Of a stretch of 64,000 bases of DNA, positions 1 to 12,779 are shown piece after piece; the first letter of the stretch is position 1, and each line of letters begins with the position of its first letter. A program made the position numbers and the translations under genes. Where the stretch lies: positions 8,043,501 through 8,107,500 of the forward strand of contig OZ022256.1 of assembly GCA_963978905.1 (NCBI GenBank). Reading direction: 5' to 3'. The notes beneath the pieces are model-generated. The model did no database searches. It was given only the letters and a program-made list of their open reading frames with translations, and had not been told where the DNA came from. The stretch is from Trichostrongylus colubriformis. Its lineage: Eukaryota; Nematoda; Chromadorea; Rhabditida; Trichostrongylidae.

Positions 1-420
1 ATTTTTGAAAATTTAGTCGACACAAGCCTTTTTTCGTGCGTTTGTTAAATTGTGTGGGATCCAACGAGAAAATATTTTTTGCAATCCATGTGTTCATGTA
101 AAAGTGCATGTATGCTGGTGGAAATAATGTTTAAGGATGCCCCAATCTTAGGATGGGTGACGTGGCGATTATGCTTAATCATATTGTACACAACATCGAT
201 GTTTTCTGAAACAACTGCCGATTTTGGACATCCTTCACGAATCTCGTCGGACAGCGGACTACGACCACGATTGAATTCCCTAAACCAACGATACACTGTG
301 TCTTTGATGGAGCTTCATTGCCAATTTTTCGAAAAAATTTTTACATTTTATTTTCATTGCCTGAAAAACAAAATTTTGCAGATGCTTATAAAATAAACAA
401 ATAGCGCCATGCGGCAAATT
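1..420 (-). mobile_element. Decayed mariner transposon, transposase N-terminal part, running off the left edge
   Basis: Read on the minus strand, 45-296 encodes a mariner transposase helix-turn-helix region, including YRWFREFNRGR, EGCPKSAVVSENID and ILHEH-like text (here ALLHEH). The reading frame is broken. Just upstream of the YRWF segment a second frame gives EAPSKT, offset by one base. Near position 70 the frame shifts again to give SRWIPHN and continues to the window edge with an in-frame stop. The catalytic DDD part is not in this window. The element is a dead copy. The upstream boundary near 420 is approximate because I see no clear terminal inverted repeat. Assignment to mariner rests on recognised family motifs. 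Confidence 0.75.
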
Positions 421-1890
421 GAATGATCGGGTATATAGTTAAAAAAGGCGAACTTTACGATGAAACCATCAGATTTACTCACATGACAAGAGTACATATT
501 GCCTATTCCCGAAATATAAAGAGTTTCCTACGTATAACAGAGAAATTCATTCATTCCTGCACGATTCTTTTAACGTTTAATTGTGCGAGGACCCAACAAC
601 AACGGAGCGTTCAGCTCGCACTCATCGCGTCGCAGGTGGCACGACGCGTTGAGAAGTCCTTACCCAAAGATACACACCATATGTATAATCTGAAAAGAAT
701 CTGCTTGTCTGAAACCACTCAGAAAATTGTTGTAAAATATAATCAAATTTGGTTACCATTTACGATCAGGTGTGTAAAATTTTCCACATAACATGCTTGT
801 ACAACAACACGCTGAGCAACACGACCAATCATCCCAGCTGATGTCTATCTGACAAAAGTCAAACATTTTTTCTACACTCTCATTCAGGACATGTTATTTC
901 TTTTGGAATTCAGATCAACATTATGCCGCAAAAAACGCAAAACCGCAAGAATTGTTTATCACATCAAACCAGGTCATGCGGTCTTTCGATCCTATGGTAC
1001 TGGTCTATTGTTGAATCTGGAAATTGATAACCACGAATAATTGGATTTAACCTTCAGATTAGTCCTCGTGTCAAGAACAGGCAACGGTTCTTTTTTTCCT
1101 GCTGGTTTTTGATCCTCCTCGTCGAGCACTTTAATCTCGGAATACTTTAGCGGATGTCTCCCTGAAAAACAACTGCATCGAGAGGAACAGCCTGGATACG
1201 AAGACGGCTTTTGACGCTGCCCAAATTCAGAATGAAGGTTTTATGTGGTTTGGAAGTGAAAAGATGCGCTAAAAATCTTAGGTGTCAGTAGAATGGGGCG
1301 TGTGAAATTGGAATTCAATGTAGAAAGAGATCCATTCAAAAATTTCGCTTCACTACCATATCAATTGGAAGGGTGTTCAATATAAGGTCGAAATTACGCG
1401 TAATCACTCACGGCGCATGTGAGGTGTTTTTTTTTTGAGTATGATTGCGTTCATCGCGCCATAGCTATTCTCACTGTGTTATAACCTGTTCTTTGGTAGG
1501 TCAGAACCTCATGATGCCGCGGGTACGACGTCGCAAAGCGAAGTTTCGTCATTGCGATATGCACACCAACTGGAATGACTGGCACTGCTGCACGTAGCAA
1601 AGGCAGCGATTGTCTCGTCCTAGTGGCAGCCGAGCATTTTGCAGTCTTGCAATGTGGCTTTTATTCAGTCGATCGCCACGGAAATGCTGCACATTTTTCT
1701 TTCCAATACCTGGGATCAATGCAACACATACTGTGTCCACTGCTTTTATGAAGCTGAACTAAATGAGATAAGAGCGATGACTGACCATTAGCGACATAGT
1801 CCAAATTGACTACAACTCCCAAATGTCGTGGCTCGTTGTCAATCATCTAAGAATAGAATATTTGAAGCCACATTCCGTGATTGACAAGAA
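421..1890. other. No gene seen
   Basis: AT-rich intergenic sequence. The open frames are short and lack splice signals or recognisable motifs. A T-run lies at about 1,430-1,437. Confidence 0.6.
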
Positions 1891-1905
1891 AGGACTGATT
1901 TGCAT

Positions 1906-2470
1906 GGGTGTGTACCCTTATGTCAAGATTCGCACCGTGGCTCGTCGCAAGCGAAGCGGCGTGGACGAGCCACGGTGAGCTAATGGTGTTGTGTTTTTGG
2001 GTCTCAAAATGATTACAAGCACAGCACACCCAGATATCGAGGAAAATGGCCGCTTCAGTCGACCCCCCCCCCTCAACGGGTACTCAAATATGATTCCCCT
2101 TCCAGTATCTACACCTCTACAGTATAAGTGACTAAATATTGCCGATTGCACAGTATCACTAAGTAATCCATTACTGTAGTTTTCATGATTATCCCTCGAA
2201 TTCATCATCTTTTCTCACATAACCGGGTCAGTCGACGGGACGTTTCACTTATCGTCTAGTCTGGGACCATCACTGACGTCTGCAATTACGACCCCCTCCC
2301 ATCCTGCCTTTGAACAGGTGTACCCCGATTACCAGTCCAGTGTGTATGACGCACCTAGCATTACCGTGTAATCGCTCTAAGACCCAACTGTAGTAGCGCG
2401 CATAGCCTGCACACACCACGTCGCATGCCGCTCGTCGTGGTGCGAAATCCTGACATAAGGATACACGTCC
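1906..2470 (-). mobile_element. Mutator-like MITE, reverse orientation, split by an internal insertion
   Basis: The left end reads GGGTGTGTACCCTTATGTC and the right end is its inverted, mutated counterpart. The left part (1906-2020) matches the reverse complement of the right half of the related element at 23,436-23,675. The right part (about 2,335-2,470) matches the reverse complement of that element's left half. The two halves are separated by about 310 bp of unrelated sequence with a C-run at about 2,062, so a second insertion has split a roughly 230-bp element. Flanks are gatttgcat and aatccgcat, a decayed 9-bp target duplication (6 of 9 identical, the rest transitions). Confidence 0.6.
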
Positions 2471-2479
2471 AATCCGCAT

Positions 2480-3900
2480 CGTCATTGGTAGTCGGGCCGG
2501 GAGACGAGTTGCTTCCGTCGTCTGTCTACGGCGTTCGGTAGTGCTGAACCTCCTCCAAAGACTCGACTACCGATGACGATCCAGCCTGGAACTCCACTAT
2601 TTAATAGAACATTTTGTGATGCAAAAGATGGGATTTATTCACAAACGCAAAAATCCTCCCTCGATTAGCGTCAGAAAGTGGAAAGAAACTTACAGCAGTA
2701 CATATTAGCGAGCCCCATGGCATCGTTTCCTCTTCATGGGAAGATGTCAATGCTTCGGGATTTGGACTGATCTGAACAATGACAATATTACAATGGAATG
2801 TGGGCTGAGTCTTGATCGCAATAGGGGAGGGGGGGGATGTGGTCACACCCATTAACCAGTAGCGATGAAGACAGCATCCTCCTGTGAGTAAGCAGGGAAT
2901 GTGCCCTAATCCTTGACAGGTCAGAAGAGTTCCAGAGCAGATAGTGAATTGACAAAAAGTTTCTACTATTACCAAGTTTTTTTCTTTCTGCTGACTCCTC
3001 CTTACCTTTTTTGGTAACTATCAGTCGACTTATTACAACTTATTCCGCTTACCGTCAATCTTCCGTCAGGTACATTAAGGAAGTGCTTCGTTTCAGTGTG
3101 AGTGAAAGCGCCCACGTTACGCCCGATGAGCTGTGGCCACGCAGTTCTCACTTCAGGTTTCGAACCTGAGCATTTACATGGATTATGGTAAAACTGAAAA
3201 CGTTTCAGTTGGAGGGATGCATACCCGTGGTTGCCATGTTTTTGACTACATGAGACAGATAGCTAGAAAGTTGGAATTTCGGATTATGTTCGAGCGTTGA
3301 TGAGACATTCAGTGAAAGAAATTTTCTGAAAATTTATTTTGACGAAAAAGAAAACGTTTGAGGGCAGGCAGCTCTTGGCAGCCGTCATGGCAAAGAAGTT
3401 TCTCAAAATTACATGCGGTTTGAAAGGACAACGGGTGAAGAGGCGGTCTTCAATCTCTTCTGTAGGATACGCCGCGTGTTCTAGTTTCATTCAATCGTGT
3501 TGGCAGGCGAGGCGGAATTTCATCCCCGCACCATGGAAGTGCGCGCCACCTGTCACTACACCAGCTCCCCCCATGCAATATTTAGCTACGAATAATTTTT
3601 GAAAATTAGCGTACAGCAATAAGCACAGACGGAGGAAATGTTGTGACATGAGACATCACTTCCACTTACTTGGCGCAGAGACCACTACCCCTCCGGGCTA
3701 GCCTGGCCTTCCATCCTTCCGGGGCGATGGATTGACACCAGACATGCTTGGTAGTATGTACAGTCCAAACCGCGTTAGAACTACTGCATTTCTGGATGGA
3801 GGTGGCAGCGTGGGGCATCTCGATCATGAAGAGACAAACATTGGTACAGCACAGAGTCATGTCGTTCAATATCTAATCTTGAACTCTTTTTTACTTCGAC
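2480..3900. other. No gene seen
   Basis: Intergenic. Short open frames on both strands show no conserved motif. A near-palindromic hairpin lies at about 3,163-3,180. Nothing else is supportable. Confidence 0.55.
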
Positions 3901-3916
3901 TTCAAATTTTACAGTT

Positions 3917-4978
3917 TACAGTTAATGCAGTAAGAGTGTTAAAAATGCACGAAAACGATTTTTCGCTTTTTTTCGATTTTTTTTTCAAAAACTTCGTCGA
4001 AATCAATGAGCTGGCGTTGAAATCTTTTCATGAACCTAATCTAAGTTAACAGTTGTATACGAATTTCGACGTTCATTTCACTTCAGATGTGCCCCTGTTC
4101 CTTGATATGACCCTGAACAGCGCCTCCGTGTACACACTAATTGTAAACAAATCTTAACTCATTCATAGATGCAGATTCCTCGATGAAATATACGCCGTTT
4201 GATTATCCAGGAGATATGCTATTGAATGCTATGTGATGAATGGTGATAATTTGAAATGATAAATGATGAATGGTGATAAATTTGTGATTTTCCTCATTTC
4301 CAGCCTTTTTCTTGTAGTCGATCGACGTCACAAGCTGTTGTCAGACGCGTGCGATCGACGTGCACGGCCACGGAAAAGCTGTGGCGCCATCGTGACGGCA
4401 CCATGCTGTTCACGTGAACGGCCGTGCGAAAGCACTCGGCGCTTGCGATGGCACCTTCAATCATGACCGTCGTCTCATGGCCGTGCATGTGAATCGCACG
4501 CGGCCAGCAAGAGCTTGGGACGTCGACTGACAGCACGGCGAAGGCATGAAATGAAGAAAGTAACAAATTTATTATAACCCAGATTTTTACGCCATTGCCA
4601 GAGCGTTTTTTCGTCGATTCGAGAGCGTTTTTTCTGGGGAATAGGACGGCGTACATCTTTATGAAGAATCTGCGTCTGAAAATGATACAGGGTACATCTG
4701 GAATGATATAAACTTCAAGATTTGCACGCAACTGTAAACTCAGGTAGGCTTCGTGGAAAAATTTCATTGCCTGCTCAACAAAGTTCGAAGAAATTTTCCC
4801 CAAAACTTTCCAGAAAGTGGAAAATGGCCCACTGCCGAGTTTATGCGAACAAAGTCCTGTAGTACCTTCTAGAACTCGACGAGCTGTTTCGAAAATATGT
4901 ACAAGTCCGATAAAAAGTCAATATCAATCGATTCATAGCGAAAACGATAACACTCTTACGGCAATAACTATAAATCAC
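3917..4978. repeat. Older, diverged copy of the foldback (palindromic) element
   Basis: The two halves are imperfect inverted repeats, with agtaagagtgtta near 3,930 facing taacactctta near 4,950. The centre near 4,400 is rich in CACGTG-like and GGCGCC-like blocks. The same landmarks appear in the same order as in the near-perfect palindrome at 30,953-32,492: ctcgacgagct, a tatacgccgtt-like block, gatcgacgtc and the cacggccgtg core. This copy has many substitutions and a short tandem duplication near 4,234-4,280. No coding capacity is credible. Confidence 0.6.
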
Positions 4979-5029
4979 TATTTTCACTCAGTCTCTTCGA
5001 AAGCTTTTTCACATTTACGATAAACCGAA

Positions 5030-6030
5030 CTTTTCCTGGAACATCCTTGGTAAGCGTGTTGCCGAGGCCTTTTGCAAACACAGACTAGGGGCGAGATTAC
5101 TTTCCAAAAAATACATAGCCATTTTTAACCCTTCTTGAGGGGGATTTGGCATATGCATTCAAGTGTGCTGCTCAGCGGGTAACGGTCCTAATAGCAGTTT
5201 GGCTCGAAAGTAAACATCATAAGTGGTAAGTTGCGTTCAAAGGTAGATTGTTCAGGGACCGAGCCGTAACGGTTGCAGCTCAGCGCTGACCGCGATTCTC
5301 TCATTTTTATTATAGTTACAATAACTGTATATATGACTTCCAGTCTTGCGAAGTTCTCTTTAGGCTTTGGTAAACAGTACATTACGTAAAAGGAGAACCA
5401 GTGAAAATTAATGTAATTTGAAAAGAAAACAACGCACACCTGTTCGGTATCTTGTAGAAAATAGTTGTTGAATTGAGCTGGTCCATATGCTTTGAGTAAC
5501 ATGGCACCTTAACTAGTACCTTGACTTTCCATTTATGTTTCAGATCCAGCCAATCTTTTTCAGCCACACATCGTTCATTCTTTCCTCCTATCAAGTAAAA
5601 ACCCCCCATCCTACAGAATTATCCTTTCATACTGCTTCACCTTGACCCTTTTTTTCCATTTTCTGCTTCCTTAGCAGCCCCGTGGCCTTGTCCAGTATAA
5701 CACTTCCACACATTAGCTTAGAGATGCAGCGTTGGCAATTGCGCGAGAATAAGAGTTTGCTGTCGATGGCGGCAAGATAGGAAAGATCAACTTTTTTAGT
5801 AAAGACAACGTTGAAGGGTGATATGGGCCATATTCCTGAAATTCGTGTGATAACATCCATGAACAATTGTTCAAACGCCTCCTCCAGAACTAAAAAGTTT
5901 CCTTTAGTTTTTATTTGTGCCCTTTGACATCTGACTCACGTCTCCCTCAACAATTCCAGAGTAAGAAGGGGTCATATTCTGAGTTCGAGGGTGGGGAGTC
6001 GTATTTAGGGCCAGAGAGAGGTCGTTTTCC
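5030..6030. other. No gene that can be supported
   Basis: One minus-strand open stretch (about 5,640-5,862) begins after an AG and has GC-rich third codon positions, but I recognise no family and find no convincing partner exons. It is left unannotated. Confidence 0.45.
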
Positions 6031-6036
6031 TTGAAA

Positions 6037-6225
6037 ACCAGTTGGGCTGGCGCACACTACTGCGCGTCACACATGGAAGCATGCAAAATGAGCGCGTGTA
6101 TCGAACTCTCTCCCCCCGCCACACACTCTCACTCTCGCCACGTACTCCCACTCTCGCCACTCACCCAAGTCCGTAGGCCACGCCCTGCCGGGCGTTGGGA
6201 TATGGACTGTACTTCAACTTGGGTA
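6037..6225. mobile_element. Composite of two MITE ends
   Basis: Positions 6037-6110 match the left end of the inverted-repeat element at 51,061-51,328 (accagttggNNNgcgcacactactgcgc). Positions about 6,165-6,222 match the right end of the TA-target element at 44,877-44,999 (taggccNcgccctgcc through tggactgta). The two partial copies are fused around a CT/CA-rich low-complexity tract at 6,105-6,165. Confidence 0.5.
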
Positions 6226-6229
6226 TTTA

Positions 6230-8255
6230 AACCACAGGGTGGACAGACAAACACACAGCCATACCAAACTCCTGGTTTATATATAGGGTATGATTCTCTT
6301 CAACAAACGCTCGACACTCTCGCAATCTTGAGGAGAACCCATGACCGTCGAGAAAATCTTGGGTCGGTTGGTCGATTTCTGAAAAAAGGTCTTCAGATTA
6401 TCACCCTTACTATGTAGGTAGCCGTGGTATGATAACTGTCAATTGAACTTCCCTTTTTGATGTAGACGGCATAAGTATAGCCGTGTATGTGTATAAGTAC
6501 ATGTACAGCGCAGCTCACACCAAATGCATCGACAGAGGTCCTGAGACAAAAAGGGAAAAGGGAGTCTATTTTCTTAAGGGACCTCTCCCCGACGTCACAC
6601 TGAACACTGTCTAACACTCCAAATTTGTTAATGGGTACAGTTGTCCACTAATCATAGCATGTGACTGTTAGCCAAGAGTGGTTCATAGCTGCTAGCAATC
6701 CTTTGCATAGTTTCGTGCACGTACCTCAAATGGTATTCCGAATGGCTCGTGTATTTGCTTTATTGAAATACCGCTGTAGTGTTGATGTTTCATACTATCT
6801 TCCCTGAATGATGAGGAATGTATAACACATGTATCGATAGGCTTGAATTTCAAGCGGCTCACATTGTTTGAAGTATATCTATTATTTGTTACTGTTTGGA
6901 GTTTTTGCTTGAGTAAAATTTAAAGAGCCGAAAGTGTTATGTGTTTGAAGGCGATTACACGGGGGTAGTGAATACGGAAGTCGAAATGCTCGTTGACACG
7001 ATGTTGGAGAAGAACGGAAGGAAATGGACAAGAACCCAAGAAACAGGAGCGCCTTCCACCGCTGATTCTTGCTCCGGATGATGTCGTGACTCGTGCACGA
7101 CTCTTTTATCTCCGTTGGGCCGCGTGTGAAATATACGCGCACTTGTCATCATCTTGGCCCTTACCGTCTAAAGGGGATAGGCGGATTCACGCACTGAGGT
7201 CCTATCGCGCAGATACCGTAACCATGGAATGTTCTGGACCGTGCCGGCTTCAGGCCCAAAATCATTCCTCGTCAGTTAGTCTCTGCTCATCCTGCGTCCC
7301 GAGCGGTCGGTTACGACGCCGCTCTCCACTGTCCGTCTTGTGCGCAGTGTCATCAGGCGCACCCGTCGTCCCCGGAGAACATCTCTGCGCAGCTGCTCCC
7401 CCGAGCAGCCCCTGGTGTGCAGCTGCCATCGACCGTCGTGGAACATCGTCGCAAGGATGTGGCATGGATAAAGCAGGAACTTCCGTCCTCTGCTAGTGTG
7501 CGCCGGGACGTGCCAACGAAATCCTGGTCGACGCCGCCAAGCGTGACGGAAGGGTTGGCTAGCCCTCGGCGCCCCCTAGTAAGGAGAGGATCGATCCCGT
7601 AGGTTCCTTGTAAAATTAGGTGTTTCACCTTATTTGTGGAGTCAAAAGTATTTGGTGCATATTGCTTGAGGGGAACAATCGTTATGATGCGCATGTGTCA
7701 ATAACTATTTATTAATTGGTCACTTGTCAATTAGGACATCGGGGGTTTGGTTTAATGCGCAGTGTCCGTCTTGGGGTTATACGGGGTACACCGACACCAA
7801 GCGCAATGGACGAGGCGCAGTCGGTGGGCCGAGAGGTCGTGGTGCAGTAGAAGTCGTATATCTGGGGCATCTAGAGTAGGACCGCCCATCCCGCGTGGCA
7901 GGCTCAGCATCCGGCGCAACACCCTGGTATTCCCTCTCGGCGCACGGTGCGGACGGCTACACACTAATTCTTGTGTGCCACAAATCTTTTGCCCCGTGGA
8001 GCCGCCTCGCGTTGTGACAGGATGACCTTCCCTTTGAGAGCCGGATAGCCCGGATTAGTTTTCCCTTAGAACGTCGCCAAATAATCAGTGCGCAAAAACA
8101 GCGTAGAAACAATATCAAAAACTCAAAAAAGGTCTCGTCATTAATCGTAAACAATAGATAGCGAAGACAGAGAAGACAATAGTTTAGAAACACTGAGAAG
8201 GGAAAGAATATTAGAGGAAGTCTCAACGGATATTTATTCAGAAATCGAAAACATT
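6230..8255. other. No gene seen; GC-rich patch at 7.25-7.6 and 7.75-8.0 kb
   Basis: Overlapping open frames on both strands at 7,262-7,602 result from high GC with few stop codons. No frame carries a recognisable motif, and opposite strands are equally open. Confidence 0.5.
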
Positions 8256-8259
8256 GAGG

Positions 8260-8530
8260 AAGATAATCACCCTTGGAAAAAGGCCTACGAGACTGTTTAC
8301 CAAAGAATACCAAGATATCTCCAACCCCACCGCAGCTCTTTGGCCACTTCTATCGCAGCCAATTAGGAATCACGTCACTTGGGGGGGGGGTGGTCTCTGT
8401 AATCCAAAGACACCAGCTGCTAACTGCTACGCCTCTCTACAACTTTCCACGGGGATTTCGCTATGAATAAGCTTCTCAGACCCACAGCTTCCGATTCTCA
8501 GAGCCACAGCTTTCGGAAACCATAATGAGT
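8260..8530. mobile_element. Partial MITE-3 copy
   Basis: Matches the palindromic element at 13,640-13,957 in the block rich in caccagctg, the ttaacNgNtacgc-type block, and the gatttcgcNatgaNtaNgcttct end. A run of ten G interrupts it at about 8,382. Confidence 0.4.
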
Positions 8531-10885
8531 CCCAATACTTGAACAATTTGTCCACTTTATTGTGCAACCTATACTATATGCCATTCCAGGCCAACCATTT
8601 TAACCATTCCACTGCAGTCTTATAGCTCACAAAAAGCCAAAAAAGCAAATAAAATTGGTAGCATTATTCGGAGGCTGAAAAATATGGTGTCACAAACCTG
8701 TTGCAAGACTTGTCCCGCTGCCTCTGTCAAATCACTGACTCTTATGTCCACACTTCAGGTATGAAACTGTGCCAGTGCATGAACTCGTTTGTGTCCTACT
8801 AAATCTAGCTATTCTGCTAGTTTACCCTGTTGGAAATCACGATGCATCTTAGGGTTTCGTATGCGTGAACAACTCAACTACGCACATACGGCGCCCTTCG
8901 CTCGCAGCATCGCTGCGACGCAAATGTTCTGTCCAAATGCCCACAACGTCAAATAGCCGACAGAAACCATGTGTAGCTTTCACCTGCGCCAAAACAGTGG
9001 AATGACAAAACGATACGAAATAGTTAGAACACAGAACCTCCCTCACCCGATATATTCCGTTTTAGTAAATGCTGGTTCACTCATCCATGCAGCTGTAGCA
9101 CCATCTAAATCAGTGTCGGCTTTAACCATACTATGAAGAGGAACGTCTCGCCAGAAAGGTGTGTCCATTGCATTTGGCATGTGTGTCAACTTCTCCTTCA
9201 CGGTTTCGTATGCTTGACTGAAATGAAGACAGCGAGTACGGTGAAAGAGAATTGTCGGCAGCCTGTGAGGCTTTCGTAGAATGGAGTGGAATGGAGTGTG
9301 TGGACCGTACCGTGATCAAGGCAAGCGGTCAGACTTGCACTGCTCACTTCCGGTCGCCTATGGCATCTCAAGGTTCTTGGAACAGCCTTGACACTGTGCT
9401 AACAACGGAAGGATGGTAGTCGAATTGGCCGTTTGAAATGTGGATTGTATCAGTTATAGAGTTAGTGATGCCATTTACCAATCTGCATTCCATATCTGCT
9501 GTGCATCTCTAGGAGTACAGTTACAGGTGTTTAAAGAGGAGCAACTCAGATACAGTGCAGGCAAAGGCAGCGGGTGTGTACACATTCGTACGAATGACCT
9601 ACTTCGCATCCGCATTGCCCTTCATGTGCGAAGAGTTAAAGGCACACCTCGCGATAACTTTTGAGTAAATAATTTTTGAGTAAGTGAGTTTTGAGTAAAG
9701 TAAATTTCCCCCTGCTTACTCATCAGTGGAGAAGAATGAATCAAACTCTTCACAACCACCAAAAATAAAGCTCCCTGCACCCTGTCCTCGTACGAGTATG
9801 GTAGATTAGAAAAGAGTTTTTGCTCGATCATATCGTGCAAAATGCTACGATATCACCTTTTCTTCCTGCCTTCACCACTGAAATCGGTGCCTTATCTTGT
9901 CTTACCGCAAGTTTCGTTCTCCACGTGAGAGCCACGTTGGGAACTTGTAAGTTTAAGGCTAGGTGTGATTCGGCTCGGTGGGCTCAACTCGGCTCTGGTA
10001 GGGCGCGCCTATCGCCGCGAGGATGCACGATCAAGCCCCAACAAGGGTGCTGCCTGAGCACCTATCTAAGGACCTACTAGTTCCAAGAAAGTAAGCCACT
10101 AATGTGATTATCGCGTGGTGTGCCTTTAAGTACTTCCTCGCACCTCATGTGCGAGAAAGTAATTAACTAGGTGCGAGAGAGGTCAGCTATAAGCCGCTCA
10201 ACTCCATTAAGTGAGTGTACTGTCCACAAAAGGGAAGGCAGTTTAGGTGAACTTAACATTAACCGTTTTTTCGAAAAACGAGTTTGGTTCAATGGTCCTA
10301 TGGTGAATACTGATGAATGGGATGAGCGTAACATTTTCAAATTTTGACACATAATAGTTACACTACCGCAATTAAAAAATTGTTCCAATAGTGAATAAAA
10401 ATAAATGAGTGGAATTAATAATGGGAATGAACCAACTTGGTTGAATTATTAGAGCGCTAATGCTAACCGAATGGCTATATAATGACATATCATTAGTAAT
10501 CTCGATGAAATGTTTCAGAATGCCCGTAGAGGGGGTCCTCGAACAGAACAGTTGTAATTTTACACTTATAATATGATTTACTAAGGCCGTAATCCAGCAA
10601 TTTTCTTGAGGCAAATTGTAACTTTTAAGTGTCAAATTCTGAAAATCTTTATGGTCATCCCATTCACCAGTACTTAAAGGCGGCGTTAGGGGTGATTCGA
10701 TTGCTCAATCCCTTCCAATCTTTGAAACTGAGCGATGGACGTTTTCACCACCGAAGCTTACACGTCAGGACCACGTCATTCCGATCGATACGGCCTTGAT
10801 ACGATACGATAAGTATCATTCTGTTATCATGTTCACTACTCTACATCTCAGTCACTCTTCGGTAAAGTCGATCTAGCAAGCGGGA
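8531..10885. other. No gene seen; short TTTTGAGTAA repeats at 9,659-9,705
   Basis: Intergenic. The only structure I can point to is a three-copy decamer-like repeat, ttttgagtaa, at 9,659-9,705. Confidence 0.55.
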
Positions 10886-10889
10886 AGGG

Positions 10890-11070
10890 CTTTTCCAAGG
10901 CGTCAGGTCTTATCCGCTACGCCGTCACTACAGCTCGGGGGAGAGGGGGGCGCTTTTTGACGAGGATTTCGCCATGAATAATCTTCTCATGCCCATAATT
11001 TTTATGTGAGTAACTTCTTTCGGGGATTTTCCATTGACCATACTATCCCTTATTCTGTCTTTAACTGGTA
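10890..11070. mobile_element. MITE-3 half copy
   Basis: Carries the right-half landmarks of the 13.6-kb copy: aggcgtcag, ccgctacgccgt, gatttcgccatgaataatctt and tctgtcttta at the end. Confidence 0.45.
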
Positions 11071-11074
11071 CCCA

Positions 11075-11970
11075 TAGGACCATTGAACCGAAAATCTTCT
11101 TTCAGCTGTCAGCTGTGATGAGCAATACTTCATATATTTTTTTTGCGAGAAGCTTCTTTGTTCTCATCACTTCGGTGCAGATAACTACATTTGTTGCAAT
11201 ATATGTGCTATACAGGCAGTAAACGAAGAACTGCAGATATACATGACATATCAGACAAAAAGAGTTCCTTTCTCCAGAAATGCCCTTCGGTAGCAAGATC
11301 AAACACGCAGAGAATGCAAATACTTGTTTACAATTTCCGGAAAGGATTTACCGAGAACTGCAGAAAAGGTGTCCATTGAGCACATGTAACTCTTTTTCTA
11401 TAGAAGCGCAGCAGATATGGAAATCAGAATGATAGATGGCATCCCAAGCCATATCAATGGTATGATCCTCATTTAAAACGGCCACTTCGACCTACCATCC
11501 TTCCTATGTAAGCTTTTGAGAGAAAAAGGACGCTCATCACAAAATTCAATTTTCGCCTGTAATCATGGGCTAAACACACGAAATCTGAATCTCGGAGCCC
11601 ATTTACCGTACAGGGGAGATACTGAAGACTGGCTAAAATTGCTGGATGAGCCCGGATGTGTATCGTTAGCAGGGGTTGGCAACCAAGAGTGCTACGTGTG
11701 GCCCGGCAAGTGCAACGCGATCGTGCTCTCTGTCTACTATAAACCTTATGAGGCGCCCCTCAGCAAGAGTTTCGCCATGGCTTATCCTTGTGGAAACTAC
11801 CATTTCATTTATAGAGAGTATCTCCTCACTGGTGGTGATGACGTCCGCGCCTCCAAGTGGTGCCACTAGACACTGCTCGCTTCGCAGTGCGTCGAGCTGA
11901 ACGCGGACACTCGATGCAGACGACAGGCCTTCGTGACAGGTCGGTCTACGAACACCCCGTCACATCAAAT
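11075..11970. other. No gene seen
   Basis: Intergenic or upstream flank of the RTE remnant. Short open frames at 11,516-11,900 overlap on both strands and lack family motifs. Confidence 0.5.
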
Positions 11971-11976
11971 GGTTTG

Positions 11977-12498
11977 ATGCCGAATGGTCTGGACGAAATG
12001 GTTCTCGGTGACGGGCGTTTTCTGCGACAAGAATTTACCAGAACGACTTAAGTCGAAGATCTATAGAAGCGTCGTTCGCCCAGTCGCGATCTATAGAGCT
12101 GAAACATGGCCCGTTACTAAAGAAGTTGAAGCACGTCCAAGCGTGATGGAGACGAAAATGCTGCGTTGGACGGCCGGAATAACGCGTTTGGAGCATGTTC
12201 GGAATGACACCATGAGGCAAAAGTTTGGCGTGGCTCCAATAACTGACAGAATACGCGAAGCTCGGCTGCGGTGGTATGGTCACGTCCTGCGAGCTAATGA
12301 AAAGTCCTGTGCAAATCAGGCCTTTCTCTCAACGTGAACGGAGTGCGGCCGAGAGGACGGCCCAAGCAGCGCTGGCTCGACACATCACGTGCTGACTGTG
12401 GACCAGCTGGCATAACCCTGGCACAAGCATCCAATCGAGAAGAGTGGCGTCAACGTACAAGAAAAGCGGACTCCGCAATTGAGTGGGACAAACGCTGA
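11977..12498 (+). mobile_element. RTE-type non-LTR retrotransposon, C-terminal end of the reverse transcriptase ORF (dead)
   Basis: Encodes the region downstream of the polymerase palm of RTE-clade proteins. Visible blocks are KSKIYRSVVRPVAIYRAETW, METKMLRWTAGITRLEHVR, FGVAPI, EARLRWYGHVLRA, then after a one-base frameshift near 12,331 RPRGRPKQRWLDT and EEWRQRTRKADSA. The frame closes at TGA 12,496-12,498. Endonuclease and catalytic RT motifs are absent, so this is a 5'-truncated, frameshifted remnant. A Mutator-like MITE sits 20 bp past the stop. It belongs to a different RTE lineage from the copy at 54.8 kb, since the C-terminal sequences differ strongly. Confidence 0.85.
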
Positions 12499-12517
12499 AG
12501 AAAAAGAGTCTCTCCAC

Positions 12518-12767
12518 GGGTGTGTGCACTTATGACAAAAAATCGCGTGGCTGCCCGCGGCGAGCTACGCGGCGTGTGCGAGTCGTTTGCAGCTTTATCT
12601 ATTGAAAGAGCAACAACAAAAACAACATAAGCGATCTTCCGAAGCTTCCAAACCTGCAATCTTTGAGGATCCTTCACGCTACCAGTTCACTGCGTCTTGA
12701 GCGGAATTCCAAACGACTCGTACCGATGGCGCCGCAAAGCGATCTTTTGTCATAAGTGCACACACCC
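12518..12767. mobile_element. Mutator-like MITE with a perfect 9-bp target duplication
   Basis: Terminal inverted repeats begin GGGTGTGTGCACTTATGAC and end in its inverted copy (gtcataagtgcacacaccc). The element is flanked on both sides by tctctccac (12,509-12,517 and 12,768-12,776), an exact 9-bp direct repeat. Length is 250 bp with no coding capacity. Long TIRs plus a 9-bp duplication are characteristic of Mutator-class insertion; that class assignment is inference. Confidence 0.8.
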
Positions 12768-12779
12768 TCTCTCCACAGT

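Noticed and set aside
4294..4803. 169-codon minus-strand open frame
   Set aside because: Lies inside the old foldback copy; no equivalent frame is open in the younger palindrome.
5640..5862. Possible minus-strand exon with GC-rich third positions
   Set aside because: No family recognised; the next possible acceptor would imply a 30-nt intron, too short for a nematode; no other exon confirmed.
7262..7602. Overlapping open frames on both strands
   Set aside because: Explained by high local GC with few stops; neither strand shows motifs.
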